Part shown: positions 50,887 to 60,457 of the stretch, in pieces
Position numbering within the stretch: the first letter of the stretch is position 1
Layout: every line of letters begins with the position of its first letter
From: Bacillus sp. FJAT-28004
GTDB taxonomy: Bacteria; Bacillota; Bacilli; Paenibacillales; Paenibacillaceae
DNA length: 64,000 nucleotides
NCBI RefSeq assembly: GCF_001280845.1
Contig: NZ_LGHP01000001.1
Span: forward strand, 4,683,383-4,747,382
Direction: 5' to 3'
Notes under the pieces: model-generated
Database searches by the model: none
What the model was told of the DNA's origin: nothing
Seen by the model: the letters and a program-made list of their open reading frames with translations, nothing else
Position numbers and translations under genes: made by a program

Positions 50887-50901
50887 TGATAATCATTATC
50901 A
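50887..50901. promoter_or_regulatory. Fur box
   Basis: TGATAATCATTATCA is a perfect 7-1-7 inverted repeat equal to the Bacillus Fur core. A second partial GATTATCATTT lies about 15 bases further on. It sits near the expected transcription start, so iron-loaded Fur would block the operon. Confidence 0.9.
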
Positions 50902-50971
50902 ATTATTGAAGAAAGATTATCATTTATTTTAATCGATACATAGGTTCCATAAAAATAGGGGGTATGAGGAA

Positions 50972-51994
50972 ATGAATAAACGTGTAATGAGTATGTTGGT
51001 GATTATTGCGGTAATGTTGGCAGTGGCAGGATGCGGAGGAAATAGTAAAACAAACTCAGCAGCAGGAAACGAGAAAAACAGCAATAAGAATGAGGCAAAT
51101 GCAAGCACTGAAGCACCAAGCGGTCCAATCGTGCTAAAGGATGCTAAAGGGGAAGTGAAGCTGGATAAGCCAGCACAAAAGGTTGTCGTACTGGAATGGA
51201 CATTTACGGAGGATATTATTGCACTAGGCATGCAGCCTATCGGTAACGCGGACAATGAAAACTATAAGCTTTGGGTGAGCTCCGAGGTTCCTCTGGACGC
51301 AGATGTGACGGACGTTGGTTTCCGTCATGAACCGAATCTAGAAACAATCGCAGCACTGAAGCCGGATCTGATTATTGCGAATACAGATAGCCACGAAGCG
51401 ATTTATGATCAGTTGAAAGGCATTGCGCCAACACTGATATTTAGTCTATACCCACTCGAAGGTCAAGGCGAACAATACAGCCAAATGACAGACATGTTTA
51501 ACACGATTGCAGCAGCCGTAGGTAAAACGACGGAAGCAGAGAAGGTACTTGCCGATTTGGATCAGCACTATGAGGATGCGAAGGCGAAGCTGGCAGCGGC
51601 AGGGAAGGAAGGCTTAAACTATGTACTGACGCAAGCATTCAGTTATCAGAATGCAGCAACGTTGCGTTTGTTCACTGACAATTCTTTGGCGGTTCAAACA
51701 TTGGATCGCATCGGATTGAAAAACGATTGGAAACCAGAAAAATTTGAGCTTTACGGATTTACAACCTCGACAGTTGAAGCATTGCCAGCGGTACAGGATA
51801 CAAATCTCATCTACATCGTCCAAAGTAATGATGATATTTTTTCAAATGGTCTAAAGGATAACTCCGTTTGGAACGGGCTAAACTTTGTGAAGGAAAAACG
51901 TTACTTCGGGTTAGACGGTACAACTTGGGTGTTCGGCGGTCCGATCTCCTCTAAAGTGATCGTTGACCAAGTCGTAAATGCATTAACGAAATGA
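50972..51994 (+). CDS. Ferric siderophore-binding lipoprotein
   Basis: The 340-residue protein has a lipoprotein signal (lipobox VAGC, Cys about 21) and a Ser/Asn-rich linker. The periplasmic-binding-like fold of the FecB/FhuD class follows (KVVVLEWTFTEDIIALGMQPIG, LETIAALKPDLIIANTDSH, APTLIF). It delivers a ferric siderophore, perhaps a hydroxamate or citrate type, to the permease encoded next, which it overlaps by four bases. The Fur box upstream shows iron control. Confidence 0.92.
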   Translation: MNKRVMSMLVIIAVMLAVAGCGGNSKTNSAAGNEKNSNKNEANASTEAPSGPIVLKDAKGEVKLDKPAQKVVVLEWTFTEDIIALGMQPIGNADNENYKLWVSSEVPLDADVTDVGFRHEPNLETIAALKPDLIIANTDSHEAIYDQLKGIAPTLIFSLYPLEGQGEQYSQMTDMFNTIAAAVGKTTEAEKVLADLDQHYEDAKAKLAAAGKEGLNYVLTQAFSYQNAATLRLFTDNSLAVQTLDRIGLKNDWKPEKFELYGFTTSTVEALPAVQDTNLIYIVQSNDDIFSNGLKDNSVWNGLNFVKEKRYFGLDGTTWVFGGPISSKVIVDQVVNALTK

Positions 51995-54057
51995 GCAACT
52001 TGATGACAAACAATAATAAAGAAGGCTCTTCGCTCATCACTTGGCGATTGATCGGTATATTCGGGGGCGGCCTTGCCGCCCTTTTCGTTCTTTCTGTACT
52101 GAGCCTGTGCTTTGGTGAGGCTCGCATTCCCGCAGCAACTGTATTTAACGGCTTGTGGCATCGCCAAGACGTGATGGAGCATAATTTGCTATGGGATATC
52201 CGCATGCCGAGAACCGTAATTGGTATCATTGCGGGTGCCGCGCTTGCGGCAGCTGGTGCGTTATTGCAGACGATAACGAAAAATCCGCTTGCTGCCTCTG
52301 ATACGCTGGGCATTAATGCTGGTGCTTATTTTATGGTCGTTCTGGGCATGGTCGCTTTCCCTGCACTGCAAGATCAATTTCCATTTTTACTGGCAGCTGC
52401 AGGCGGCTTCCTAGCAGCCTTGGCCGCATATTTTCTTGGTGGCGGACGTACAGCAACACCGGTTCGGCTAGCCTTATCTGGAATGATCATCTCGATGGTG
52501 CTAGGCGCTTTTACGTCGGCGATTCATATTTTCAAACAGACAGAAACACAATCTTTGTTTTTATGGGGCTCTGGCACATTGATTCAGCTCGATTGGAGCG
52601 GAGTGGAGTATGCTTGGCCTTTTGTGGCCGCTTTGCTCGTCATTTCTATAATCGGGGGCAGGCAATTCGATGCGCTTGAACTAGATGAATCTACTGCACG
52701 CTCGTTAGGTCAGCGGGTTGGATTAACACGCGCAGCAGGACTTGCGTTATCTGTTTTTATGGCGGCTATTGTGGTGAGCGTGGTTGGGCCAATTGGCTTC
52801 GTCGGGCTTGTAGCTCCGCATCTCGTTCGCCTTGCGGGCATTCGTAAGCATCGGCTGCTCATTCCTGCGAGCGCGCTTTGGGGAGCGCTGCTTATTACAA
52901 CGGCAGATCTGCTCGCGCGCATGGTGCGCAGCAGTCTAGGTGAAATGCCGGTTGGCGCGGTTATGGCGATCATCGGGGCACCTTGGCTCATTTGGCTGGT
53001 ACTCAAAAAAATGAAAAATATTTCCGGATCAGGTACGGGACAGTCGTCGATGAGCGTCGGTGGAGTGGCGCTGCGCATGCGCTTCGCACCGACTGCTACG
53101 ATCATGACCGTATTATTAGTCGCAATTATCCTTGTCAGCTTATCGCTAGGTGGAACCAAAATTCCAATCATCGATTTGGTTAAAAGTCTCTTTGGAGCAG
53201 GAGATTCCTCTTACTCTGTCTTGCTGAATTTACGGCTTCCTCGTACATTAGTTGCTGCAGGAGGAGGAATTGCTCTTGCTATCAGTGGTGTGCTAATTCA
53301 GAGCGCGGTTCGAAACCCGCTAGCAGATGCCTCTATCATCGGGGTAACCTCTGGTGCAGGCTTCGGAGCATTAGTAGTGCTTGTCGCATGGCCGACTTTG
53401 CCGATTTTTGCTCTTCCAATTGCCGCGATTGCAGGCGGAATCGTTGCTGCCGCATTTGTGTTTTCCTTAGCATGGCGTAAAACACTTAATCCATCGGTTC
53501 TTATTTTATTAGGGATAGCAGTCTCAGCAATCGGGTCGGCAGGCATACAGGCAATGATCGTAAAAGCGAGCTTATGGAGCAGTACGGCTTTTGTATGGCT
53601 AACCGGCACGACTTATGGTCGAGGTTGGAATCAGTTTTACAGCATCTTTATTTTTCTAATCATCTTAGTGCCTATTGCTTATTATCTGGGCAGAAGATTT
53701 GATCTGCTCGCCTTCGGTGATGAAAGCTCGACCGGATTCGGCTTGCCGGTGAAAGGAACGCGGCTTTTCGCTATGATCATTGGAGTATTGCTTGCAGCTG
53801 GCGCCGTTGCGAGCGTAGGTACAATTGGATTCCTTGGATTAATGGCGCCGCATGCGGTGCGAATGATGGTTGGGCATCATACTAGGCGCTCGATTATATT
53901 ATCTGGGCTACTTGGCGGATTATTGCTTGTCATAGCGGATACGGTAGGAAGAACGGTAATGGCGCCTAAGGAAATCCCGTCCGGACTTATCATTATGTTA
54001 ATAGGAGCTCCATACTTCCTGTTCTTGATGTATCGTTCACTCGTCAAAAAAGCGTGA
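51991..54057 (+). CDS. Fused two-domain FecCD permease, FhuB-like
   Basis: The 688-residue protein has about 20 membrane segments in two tandem FecCD domains. Each has the family signature: RMPRTVIGIIAGAALAAAGALLQTITKNPLA and PIGFVGLVAPHLVRLAG in the first; RLPRTLVAAGGGIALAISGVLIQSAVRNPLA and TIGFLGLMAPHAVRMM in the second. E. coli FhuB has the same fused plan; most Bacillus transporters use two separate subunits. No ATPase gene is adjacent, so it probably shares a FhuC/YusV-type ATPase encoded elsewhere. Confidence 0.93.
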   Translation: MSNLMTNNNKEGSSLITWRLIGIFGGGLAALFVLSVLSLCFGEARIPAATVFNGLWHRQDVMEHNLLWDIRMPRTVIGIIAGAALAAAGALLQTITKNPLAASDTLGINAGAYFMVVLGMVAFPALQDQFPFLLAAAGGFLAALAAYFLGGGRTATPVRLALSGMIISMVLGAFTSAIHIFKQTETQSLFLWGSGTLIQLDWSGVEYAWPFVAALLVISIIGGRQFDALELDESTARSLGQRVGLTRAAGLALSVFMAAIVVSVVGPIGFVGLVAPHLVRLAGIRKHRLLIPASALWGALLITTADLLARMVRSSLGEMPVGAVMAIIGAPWLIWLVLKKMKNISGSGTGQSSMSVGGVALRMRFAPTATIMTVLLVAIILVSLSLGGTKIPIIDLVKSLFGAGDSSYSVLLNLRLPRTLVAAGGGIALAISGVLIQSAVRNPLADASIIGVTSGAGFGALVVLVAWPTLPIFALPIAAIAGGIVAAAFVFSLAWRKTLNPSVLILLGIAVSAIGSAGIQAMIVKASLWSSTAFVWLTGTTYGRGWNQFYSIFIFLIILVPIAYYLGRRFDLLAFGDESSTGFGLPVKGTRLFAMIIGVLLAAGAVASVGTIGFLGLMAPHAVRMMVGHHTRRSIILSGLLGGLLLVIADTVGRTVMAPKEIPSGLIIMLIGAPYFLFLMYRSLVKKA

Positions 54058-54148
54058 AGAATAAATTGGAAATCCATTAAAAACGGTGAATATTGTTGAA
54101 TAAACGAATGATATAGATGTTTAATTCTATTAACGTTCGTAAAAGTTG

Positions 54149-54178
54149 TTGACAAAGTGGACGATTTCTCATTAAAAT
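54149..54178 (+). promoter_or_regulatory. Promoter of the purine permease gene
   Basis: TTGACA (54149-54154) and TAAAAT (54173-54178) are 18 bases apart, 30 bases ahead of the riboswitch aptamer. Confidence 0.65.
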
Positions 54179-54207
54179 TGAAAACGGAAAACAACAACAG
54201 CATATCT

Positions 54208-54275
54208 TTTCGTATAATCTCAAGAATCGGCTTGAGAGTCTCTACTCGGTCACCGTAAATGATCAGGCTACGAAA
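54208..54275 (+). promoter_or_regulatory. Purine riboswitch aptamer, guanine class
   Basis: P1 is TTTCGTA/TACGAAA. The J1/2 TATAATC, the J2/3 CTCTACTCGG and CCGTAAAT stretches and the J3/1 GGCTACG match the purine-riboswitch core. The specificity base (position 74 equivalent, the C of GGCTACG) is C, which pairs with guanine or hypoxanthine; adenine riboswitches have U. It lies in the leader of an NCS2 purine permease gene, which fits. It was not in the expected place for guaA. Confidence 0.93.
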
Positions 54276-54326
54276 TTGGCGGAAAAGCTCGCAGCGGTCC
54301 AGCGGGTATACTTTTCCCCTTTTTGC

Positions 54327-54380
54327 AGAGCCTAGGAGAAATGCGATTTATTGCATTTTAACTAGGCTTCTTTGTTTGTT
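54327..54380 (+). terminator. Riboswitch expression-platform terminator
   Basis: GAGCCTAG and CTAGGCTT pair, with an inner AAATGC/GCATTT stem, followed by CTTTGTTTGTT. Ligand-bound aptamer would allow this to form and switch the permease off. Confidence 0.75.
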
Positions 54381-54411
54381 CCACCACATTTTTGGGAGGT
54401 TTGTAATCAAA

Positions 54412-55797
54412 ATGGAACGTTTCTTTCGCTTAAAGGAACACGGAACAAATGTCAGAACAGAGATTATGGCGGGGCTGACGACTTTCATGACGATGGCTTA
54501 CATATTAGCCGTCAATCCAATCATACTAACGCCAGCTGGTTTAGATTGGACTGCAGTGTTTCTAGCTACGGCACTAGCAGCAGGTATCTTTACAATCGCG
54601 ATGGGCTTGTTCGTTAACTTCCCTGTAGCGTTAGCTCCAGGTATGGGTCTTAATGCGTATTTTGCATCCGTCGTTATCGCATCGGCGTCAACGGACGCTC
54701 CAATCTCACCAGCAATGGGACTAACCGCGGTATTTATTTCAGGTATTATCTTTATCATATTGACGCTTACACAAATTCGCCAAATGCTTATCACAGCTGT
54801 TCCAGACAGCTTGAAGCATGCGATTACAGTCGGTATTGGATTATTCATTACCATTATCGGCTTGAAAAACAGCGGTATTATGACAATCGCTGTATCAAGC
54901 TTCACAGACATTAAAGCAGGTCAATTTACACCAGTTAGCGGCTCCGAAACCGTTATTCAACTGGGAAGCTTCCATAATGAAACGGTTGTGCTTACCGTTA
55001 TCGCTTTGCTCCTTATTGGCGTGCTGATGGTATTGCGTGTACCGGGAGCACTTTTGTTCGGTATTCTAGGTACAACAGTAATCGCTATTCTAATGGGTCA
55101 TGTTGATGTGAAAGCAGCATTTACGGGTCAAACATGGGTGCCTGATTTCTCAAAAATGAACTTCTGGCATTTTGATTTCGCAGGCGTGTTTGAAGTCGGA
55201 CTTGTTACGGTTATTCTGACATTTACCTTCGTCGAAATGTTTGACACGTTCGGTACACTCGTTGGTACAGCGAACCGTGCCGGTTACATGAAGGATGCTG
55301 AAAAGGGCAAAAAACGTGTAGGTAAAGCGATGTTCGTAGATGCAATCGGCGTCAGCGGCGGCGCGGTACTCGGTACGAGTACAGTTACCGCATTCGTAGA
55401 AAGCTCTGCAGGTATTGCGCAAGGCGGACGTACTGGCCTAACGGCAGTAACGACGGGTATTTGCTTCCTGCTTGCTATCTTCTTGTCCCCAATCGTTGCG
55501 CTCGTTCCAGGTGCGGCTACAGCTGCTGCGCTAATTATTGTAGGCGTACTGATGATGCAATCCGTTAAAGATATCGATTTTTCAGATATGGTATATGCTA
55601 TTCCATCGTTCTTGACACTTGCGCTTATGCCGCTTACTTACAACATTGCTAATGGTATTTCGTTCGGTATCGTATCGTACGTCTTGCTTGCAACGGTTGC
55701 TAATGTAACGGGCAAAGGCAAGTATAAGGTTCACTGGCTCATGTGGATTCTAGCGGTGCTGATCATTGGCCGTTACGTCTTTATGGGCGGGGAATAA
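54412..55797 (+). CDS. pbuG: NCS2-family guanine/hypoxanthine permease
   Basis: The 461-residue protein has 12 or more predicted membrane segments and is of the AzgA/PbuG branch of NCS2: FFRLKEHGTNVRTEIMAGLTTFMTMAYILAVNP, APGMGLNAYF, FVEMFDTFGTLVGTANRAG and GTSTVTAFVESSAGIAQGGRTGLTA. It imports purine bases by proton symport. The frame opens at 54259 inside the riboswitch, but GGGAGGT ahead of ATG 54412 fixes the start. Control by a guanine-class riboswitch supports the substrate. Confidence 0.94.
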   Translation: MERFFRLKEHGTNVRTEIMAGLTTFMTMAYILAVNPIILTPAGLDWTAVFLATALAAGIFTIAMGLFVNFPVALAPGMGLNAYFASVVIASASTDAPISPAMGLTAVFISGIIFIILTLTQIRQMLITAVPDSLKHAITVGIGLFITIIGLKNSGIMTIAVSSFTDIKAGQFTPVSGSETVIQLGSFHNETVVLTVIALLLIGVLMVLRVPGALLFGILGTTVIAILMGHVDVKAAFTGQTWVPDFSKMNFWHFDFAGVFEVGLVTVILTFTFVEMFDTFGTLVGTANRAGYMKDAEKGKKRVGKAMFVDAIGVSGGAVLGTSTVTAFVESSAGIAQGGRTGLTAVTTGICFLLAIFLSPIVALVPGAATAAALIIVGVLMMQSVKDIDFSDMVYAIPSFLTLALMPLTYNIANGISFGIVSYVLLATVANVTGKGKYKVHWLMWILAVLIIGRYVFMGGE

Positions 55798-55814
55798 ACG
55801 ACTATTATTTATAT

Positions 55815-55853
55815 CAAAGAAGCAGCGCTGGACCGGCGCTGCTTCTTTTTTTT
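55815..55853 (+). terminator. Terminator of pbuG
   Basis: AAGAAGCAGCGC and GCGCTGCTTCTT form a 12-bp stem followed by TTTTTTTG. Confidence 0.93.
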
Positions 55854-55964
55854 GTGGAGCTAGCTCTCTTTATGGAAATTTGGATAGGGGAAAGCTACTT
55901 ATTTTCAAGTTGAAATTTGATATAATTTTGGCATCGGAGTTTAGGTGGATAGGAGGGGAAGCAT

Positions 55965-56726
55965 TTGTTTTGTGTAGATCTGAATTGTGATATGGGAGAA
56001 GGTTTTGGGGTTTACACGGCTGGCCTCGATAACGAGTTAATGAAATATATTACTTCAGCGAATATTGCTTGCGGTTTTCACGCTGGAGATGCAGCGACAA
56101 TACGGCGCACGGTTAAGCTGGCGCTAGAGAATGATGTAGCCATTGGAGCGCATCCGGGGCTGCCGGATTTGGCAGGCTTCGGTCGAAGGGTGATGGCCAT
56201 AACGCCGGAGGAGGCATATGAGCTGACGGTTTATCAGCTAGGCGCGGTGTATGCTTTTGCCAAATCAGAGGGTGGAAGCGTCGCCCATGTGAAGCCGCAT
56301 GGCGCTTTGTATAATATGGCTGCGAAGAGCAGACCGTTAGCCGACGCGATAGCAGAGGCAATATATAAGGTTGATCCGAGTCTGATGCTGTTCGGTTTAG
56401 CGGGCAGTAAGCTTATTCACGCAGGGGATGCTATAGGCTTGCGTACAATTCATGAAGTATTCGCAGATCGAACCTACGAGTCGGACGGCTCACTAACGCC
56501 GCGAGGGACGGAAGGCGCAGTCATTGTTGATCCTGTACGCGCCGCAGAGCAAGCGATAAGCATGATCAGAGATGGCGAGGTCAAGTCGAGGCAACATCAT
56601 AGCGTTATTTTGAAGGCAGGTACGGTATGCGTGCATGGGGATACGCCAGGCGCAGTAGAGCATGTCATAAGACTGCGGGCGGCATTAGAGGCAGCGAGCA
56701 TATCTGTTCAGAAGGCGGGTGTATGA
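55965..56726 (+). CDS. pxpA: 5-oxoprolinase subunit A (LamB/YcsF family)
   Basis: PxpA, with PxpB and PxpC, hydrolyses 5-oxoproline (pyroglutamate) to glutamate using ATP. The 253-residue protein has DLNCDMGEGFG, ANIACGFHAGDAATI, GAHPGLPDLAGFGRR, HVKPHGALYN, EVFADRTYESDGSLTPR and CVHGDTPGAVEHV. The start is TTG at 55965, about seven bases after AGGAGGGG. It overlaps pxpB by four bases. No NRAMP-type transporter or KipR regulator is in the cluster. Confidence 0.95.
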   Translation: MFCVDLNCDMGEGFGVYTAGLDNELMKYITSANIACGFHAGDAATIRRTVKLALENDVAIGAHPGLPDLAGFGRRVMAITPEEAYELTVYQLGAVYAFAKSEGGSVAHVKPHGALYNMAAKSRPLADAIAEAIYKVDPSLMLFGLAGSKLIHAGDAIGLRTIHEVFADRTYESDGSLTPRGTEGAVIVDPVRAAEQAISMIRDGEVKSRQHHSVILKAGTVCVHGDTPGAVEHVIRLRAALEAASISVQKAGV

Positions 56727-57484
56727 GCTTGGAGAAGGCTGCAACGGAACCTCAGGCTCCTATTGAAATGCTGCCGCTTGGTGACTCTGCCGTTATTATT
56801 CGTTTAGGCAGCTCCATTGACGAAGAAACGAACCGAACGGTCATGAACTTAAGCCGCCATTTGGAGTGGAAACCATTTGCTGGGTTCATTGAATGCGTCC
56901 CATCCTTTGTCTCGGTGGCGATCCACTATGACCCGCTGCTGGTGAAGAGAAGCCGCACTGCAGCCGAGCTTCAGCATGCTACAATCTTTGAAACTGTATG
57001 CGCTAGAGTGCAGACTTACCTGTCTAAAGAGCAACTGCAGGCTTCCGATCAGGCGGATAGAACGATTGAAATTCCGGTTTGCTATGGCGGAGAGTACGGT
57101 CCTGACCTTAGCCTAGTTGCTGAGCTTAACGGACTTCCGGAGGAGGAAGTGATCGCTATACATGCTGGTGGCAGCTACTTGGTCCATATGCTCGGCTTTG
57201 CGCCAGGCTTTCCTTATTTGGGAGGAATGTCTGAGCGGATTGCCGCGCCAAGAGATCAGACGCCTCGGACGATCATTCCTCAGGGCAGCGTTGGCATAGC
57301 TGGCAAGCAGACGGGCATATATTCGGTTGCAACGCCGGGCGGCTGGCGGTTGATCGGCAGAACGCCGCTTGCTCTATTTCGTCCGCAGGACGAGATTCCA
57401 AGCTTGCTTAGACCGGGGGACTTGGTTAGATTTAAGCCGATAACGGAGCGGCAGTACAAGCTTTATTTAGAAGGTGAATTATGA
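56723..57484 (+). CDS. pxpB: 5-oxoprolinase subunit B (KipI family)
   Basis: The 253-residue cyclophilin-like protein has the KipI motifs LGDSAVIIRLG, FVSVAIHYDPLLV, IPVCYGGEYGPDL, HMLGFAPGFPYLGGM and IPQGSVGIAGKQTGIYSVATPGGWRLIGRTPL. In B. subtilis KipI also inhibits the sporulation kinase KinA. The frame opens at 56627, but overlap with the pxpA stop (ATGA) at 56723 and family length decide the start. Confidence 0.95.
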   Translation: MSLEKAATEPQAPIEMLPLGDSAVIIRLGSSIDEETNRTVMNLSRHLEWKPFAGFIECVPSFVSVAIHYDPLLVKRSRTAAELQHATIFETVCARVQTYLSKEQLQASDQADRTIEIPVCYGGEYGPDLSLVAELNGLPEEEVIAIHAGGSYLVHMLGFAPGFPYLGGMSERIAAPRDQTPRTIIPQGSVGIAGKQTGIYSVATPGGWRLIGRTPLALFRPQDEIPSLLRPGDLVRFKPITERQYKLYLEGEL

Positions 57485-58494
57485 CTATAAAAGTGGTTCG
57501 TCCCGGCTTGCTCGTTACTGTACAAGATCTCGGAAGGCATGGGTATCAAAAATATGGCGTAGTCGCCGGCGGGGCTATGGATACGGGAGCGGCCCGAGCG
57601 GCCAATCTGTTAGTCGGCAACGAGGATAGTGATGCGGTGCTGGAAATTACACTTACCGGAACGGAGCTCGTTATGGAGAAGGATACGCTGCTCGCTATTT
57701 GCGGCGCGCGTATGTCTGTTACCGCTGGCGATGAGACACTGCCCTTATGGAGACCAGTGCTCGTTCGCGCGGGAATGAGCGTGAAATTTGGAGCTTGTCA
57801 ATCCGGCTGTCGCTCCTATCTCGCAGTTGCCGGCGGATTTGATGTACCGGAGGTAATGGGAAGCAAAAGCACCTATTTGCGCGGCGCAATCGGAGGTTAT
57901 TTCGGAAGGGCATTAAAGGCAGGAGATGAGCTGGCAGCCCGGCCGCCGAGCTTACTGTCAGAGCGATTGGAGCATGCTTTGCGCCTGGGATGGAATGGCA
58001 GCATTGCGGTGCCGCTCTGGCATGCGAGTCATTTTGCGATAGCGGATAATCTAGCAGACCCGATCATTCGCGCGATGAAGGGTACGCATTATGAGCTGTT
58101 TACAACGGAAAGCCAAGCGAGCTTATTTAGCCAAAGCTTCCAGATTTCCGTACAGTCCGATCGTATGGGATACCGGCTCGAAGGTACGGAGAAGCTGAAG
58201 CTTGCGAAGCCGCAGGAGCTGCTTTCGGAGGCTGTCGCAAACGGAACGGTTCAAGTGCCTGCTGGCGGAGATCCGATCGTGCTGCTGGCGGACAGGCAGA
58301 CAACGGGCGGTTATCCCCGTATCGCGCAGTTGGCAACGGTCGACATTCCGGTTTTTGCTCAGTTAAGGCCCGGCGCGCGTTTTCGATTCGAATGGATCAC
58401 GCAGGAGGAAGCCGAGGAGCTTTATTTGGACAATGAGCGTGACATGAGAATGCTGAAAGCAGCTATAGCATTAAAATTTAATGCCGCGAATTAA
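57481..58494 (+). CDS. pxpC: 5-oxoprolinase subunit C (KipA family)
   Basis: The 337-residue partner of PxpB has VVRPGLLVTVQDLGRHGYQKYGV, GGAMDTGAARAANLLVGN, SYLAVAGGFDVPEVMGSKSTYLRGAIGG, SDRMGYRLEG and DRQTTGGYPRIAQLATVDIP, all typical. It starts in the pxpB stop, with AAGGTGA four bases ahead of the ATG. It ends the operon; no clear terminator is visible in the following 116 bases. Confidence 0.95.
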   Translation: MTIKVVRPGLLVTVQDLGRHGYQKYGVVAGGAMDTGAARAANLLVGNEDSDAVLEITLTGTELVMEKDTLLAICGARMSVTAGDETLPLWRPVLVRAGMSVKFGACQSGCRSYLAVAGGFDVPEVMGSKSTYLRGAIGGYFGRALKAGDELAARPPSLLSERLEHALRLGWNGSIAVPLWHASHFAIADNLADPIIRAMKGTHYELFTTESQASLFSQSFQISVQSDRMGYRLEGTEKLKLAKPQELLSEAVANGTVQVPAGGDPIVLLADRQTTGGYPRIAQLATVDIPVFAQLRPGARFRFEWITQEEAEELYLDNERDMRMLKAAIALKFNAAN

Positions 58495-58610
58495 GGCGGA
58501 AGCAAGATGTAACTGAACTCTGCGACTGAGCCTCTTTGCTTGATTTATGATAGACTACTAATCAAGAAGCAGGAAATTCCGGTAGTCATGGCATAGAGGA
58601 GTGATAGCAT

Positions 58611-59378
58611 TTGTTTGCACAGCAGCGGCATCAATTAATTATCCAAAAAATAAATAGCGATAAATCGATTCGAGCGTCGGAGCTCATGGAATCGTTTGGC
58701 GTTTCTTTTGAAACGATAAGACGCGATCTGGAACATTTAGAGAACCTTGGCTTATTGCAGAGGGTTCATGGCGGTGCGATTTTAAAAGAGCCGGATTATA
58801 GCCGGGAAATACCGCTGCCGATTCGTGAATCGATTTACTTGACGGAGAAGACCGAATTGTCGCAGCTCGCCATTCGATATGTAACGGAAGGAATGTCCAT
58901 CGCACTTGATGTGAGCACAACCAATACTCAGATTGCGAAGATGCTCAAGACAAAGTTCGAGCGCTTGACGATTATTACGAATTCCTTGCCAATCGTAAAT
59001 GAACTAATCGATGTCCCCGGTTTTACGCTGATCATGATCGGAGGCGTTATCCGTCAAGCAGAACAGAGCATCATCGGAGACTTGGCTGAAGAATTCGCTT
59101 CCCGCTTTCATGCAGACTTGTTTTTTATGAGCATGAGCGGAGTTACATTAGACGAAGGCATTACCGACAACGCGATTGGTGAAGTACAGGTGAAGAAAAT
59201 TATGCAAGCAAACGCAAAAAGCACGATCGCACTTGCCGACAGCAGCAAATTTGATCAAGTCTCCCTGCTCAAGGTGTGCGGTTGCGCGGATGTAGAACGT
59301 TTCGTTACAGATTCGAAGATCGACCTTGATCTAGTCGATAAATATAAACGGAGCGGCATTGAGATTGTTTATGAGTAG
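58611..59378 (+). CDS. DeoR-family transcriptional regulator
   Basis: The 255-residue protein has an N-terminal DeoR winged helix (RHQLIIQKINSDKSIRASELMESFGVSFETIRRDLEHLENLGLLQRVHGGA) and a sugar-phosphate-binding DeoRC domain (GMSIALDVSTTNTQIAKML, LTIITNSLPIVNEL, MIGGVIRQAEQSIIG, ADSSKFDQ). The start is TTG at 58611 after GAGGAG. It is followed by a transporter, a metallophosphoesterase and a sugar ABC transporter, which are its likely targets. Confidence 0.92.
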   Translation: MFAQQRHQLIIQKINSDKSIRASELMESFGVSFETIRRDLEHLENLGLLQRVHGGAILKEPDYSREIPLPIRESIYLTEKTELSQLAIRYVTEGMSIALDVSTTNTQIAKMLKTKFERLTIITNSLPIVNELIDVPGFTLIMIGGVIRQAEQSIIGDLAEEFASRFHADLFFMSMSGVTLDEGITDNAIGEVQVKKIMQANAKSTIALADSSKFDQVSLLKVCGCADVERFVTDSKIDLDLVDKYKRSGIEIVYE

Positions 59379-59410
59379 AGATGAATAATAAAGGGGACTT
59401 TGACTGTCCT

Positions 59411-59445
59411 AAAGACTCTTGGTTATATACCAAGGGTCTTTTTTG
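59411..59445 (+). terminator. Terminator of the DeoR gene
   Basis: AAAGACTCTTGGT and ACCAAGGGTCTTT pair (one mismatch) and are followed by TTTGC. Confidence 0.88.
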
Positions 59446-59564
59446 CTTTCTAATGAAAAGTATATATTAAGATATTGTAAATGTGTGTGTTTGTGTGATA
59501 TTGTGTTGGAATATGTGGAACTGGTAGTTGAATCTAAATGTGGATCGATGGAGGTGTTTCTTAA

Positions 59565-60419
59565 TTGATTGTTATTTCTCTTATTCTTGTCTTGTGTTCC
59601 GGTTTGGCGCATGCGGTATGGAATATGCTAGCTAAGCAAAGTACGGATAAAGCGTTGTTCTTATGGGTGATTTATATGCCTGCGACTATTGTTTTGCTGC
59701 CGACACTCATTAATGAACTTTCGAGTGCGTCACTATCGCAGACACAGTGGCTGTTAATCGGGGCATCGTTAATGATGCAAAGCGTTTATTCGTTGCTGCT
59801 CGCTTACACCTATAATGCTGGAGATTTATCGCAAGTGTATCCGATCATGCGGGGGACACCAACCTTGCTTATCCCAGCCATCGGCGTATTGTTATTAAAG
59901 GAGACATTGCCTTTGTGGGGCTGGATCGGACTCAGCTTTATGCTGGTCGGGTTCGTCGTCATGCTCGGAAGATCTTCGGGCAAAGGGCATCAGCAGTCTT
60001 TCTATAAGCCTGTACTGCTGGCGATGAGCGTTGGGCTATGCATTACGACCTACACGCTTATCGATAAAGTGAATTTACAGCATCTTTCACCGCTTGCGCT
60101 GCTTGAGGTGACGAATATCGGTTTTGTACTCGGACTGACGCCTGCTGTTCTTCGCTCTAAACGGCTTAAGCATGTTATTCGCACTCATATTAATATTATT
60201 TGGATTGGCGCTATCTTGTCTCCGGGCTCGTACTTGCTGTTTTTGTTTGCAGCCAGAAATGCCAATGTTTCTACAGTCGCGCCTATGCGCGAGGTGGGAA
60301 TCGTGTTTGGCACGCTTCTCGGTCTATTTGTATTAAAAGAGTCGCAAGGGACTCGCCGAATTACGGCTTCGATCGTTGTAGTTATGGGCATCATTATGAT
60401 TGCGTCATCAGGGCATTAA
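59565..60419 (+). CDS. EamA/DMT-family transporter
   Basis: The 284-residue protein has ten predicted membrane segments in two EamA halves, the first with LAHAVWNMLAKQSTDKALFLWVIY and VYPIMRGTPTLLIPAIGVLLLKE, the second with VAPMREVGIVFGTLLGLFVLKE. The substrate is unknown. The start is TTG at 59565, ahead of which is GGAGGTG. It is followed after 38 bases by the metallophosphoesterase. Confidence 0.9.
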   Translation: MIVISLILVLCSGLAHAVWNMLAKQSTDKALFLWVIYMPATIVLLPTLINELSSASLSQTQWLLIGASLMMQSVYSLLLAYTYNAGDLSQVYPIMRGTPTLLIPAIGVLLLKETLPLWGWIGLSFMLVGFVVMLGRSSGKGHQQSFYKPVLLAMSVGLCITTYTLIDKVNLQHLSPLALLEVTNIGFVLGLTPAVLRSKRLKHVIRTHINIIWIGAILSPGSYLLFLFAARNANVSTVAPMREVGIVFGTLLGLFVLKESQGTRRITASIVVVMGIIMIASSGH

Positions 60420-60457
60420 ACAATAGCACGTAAATACCTAATGGAGAGGGAGTAAGA

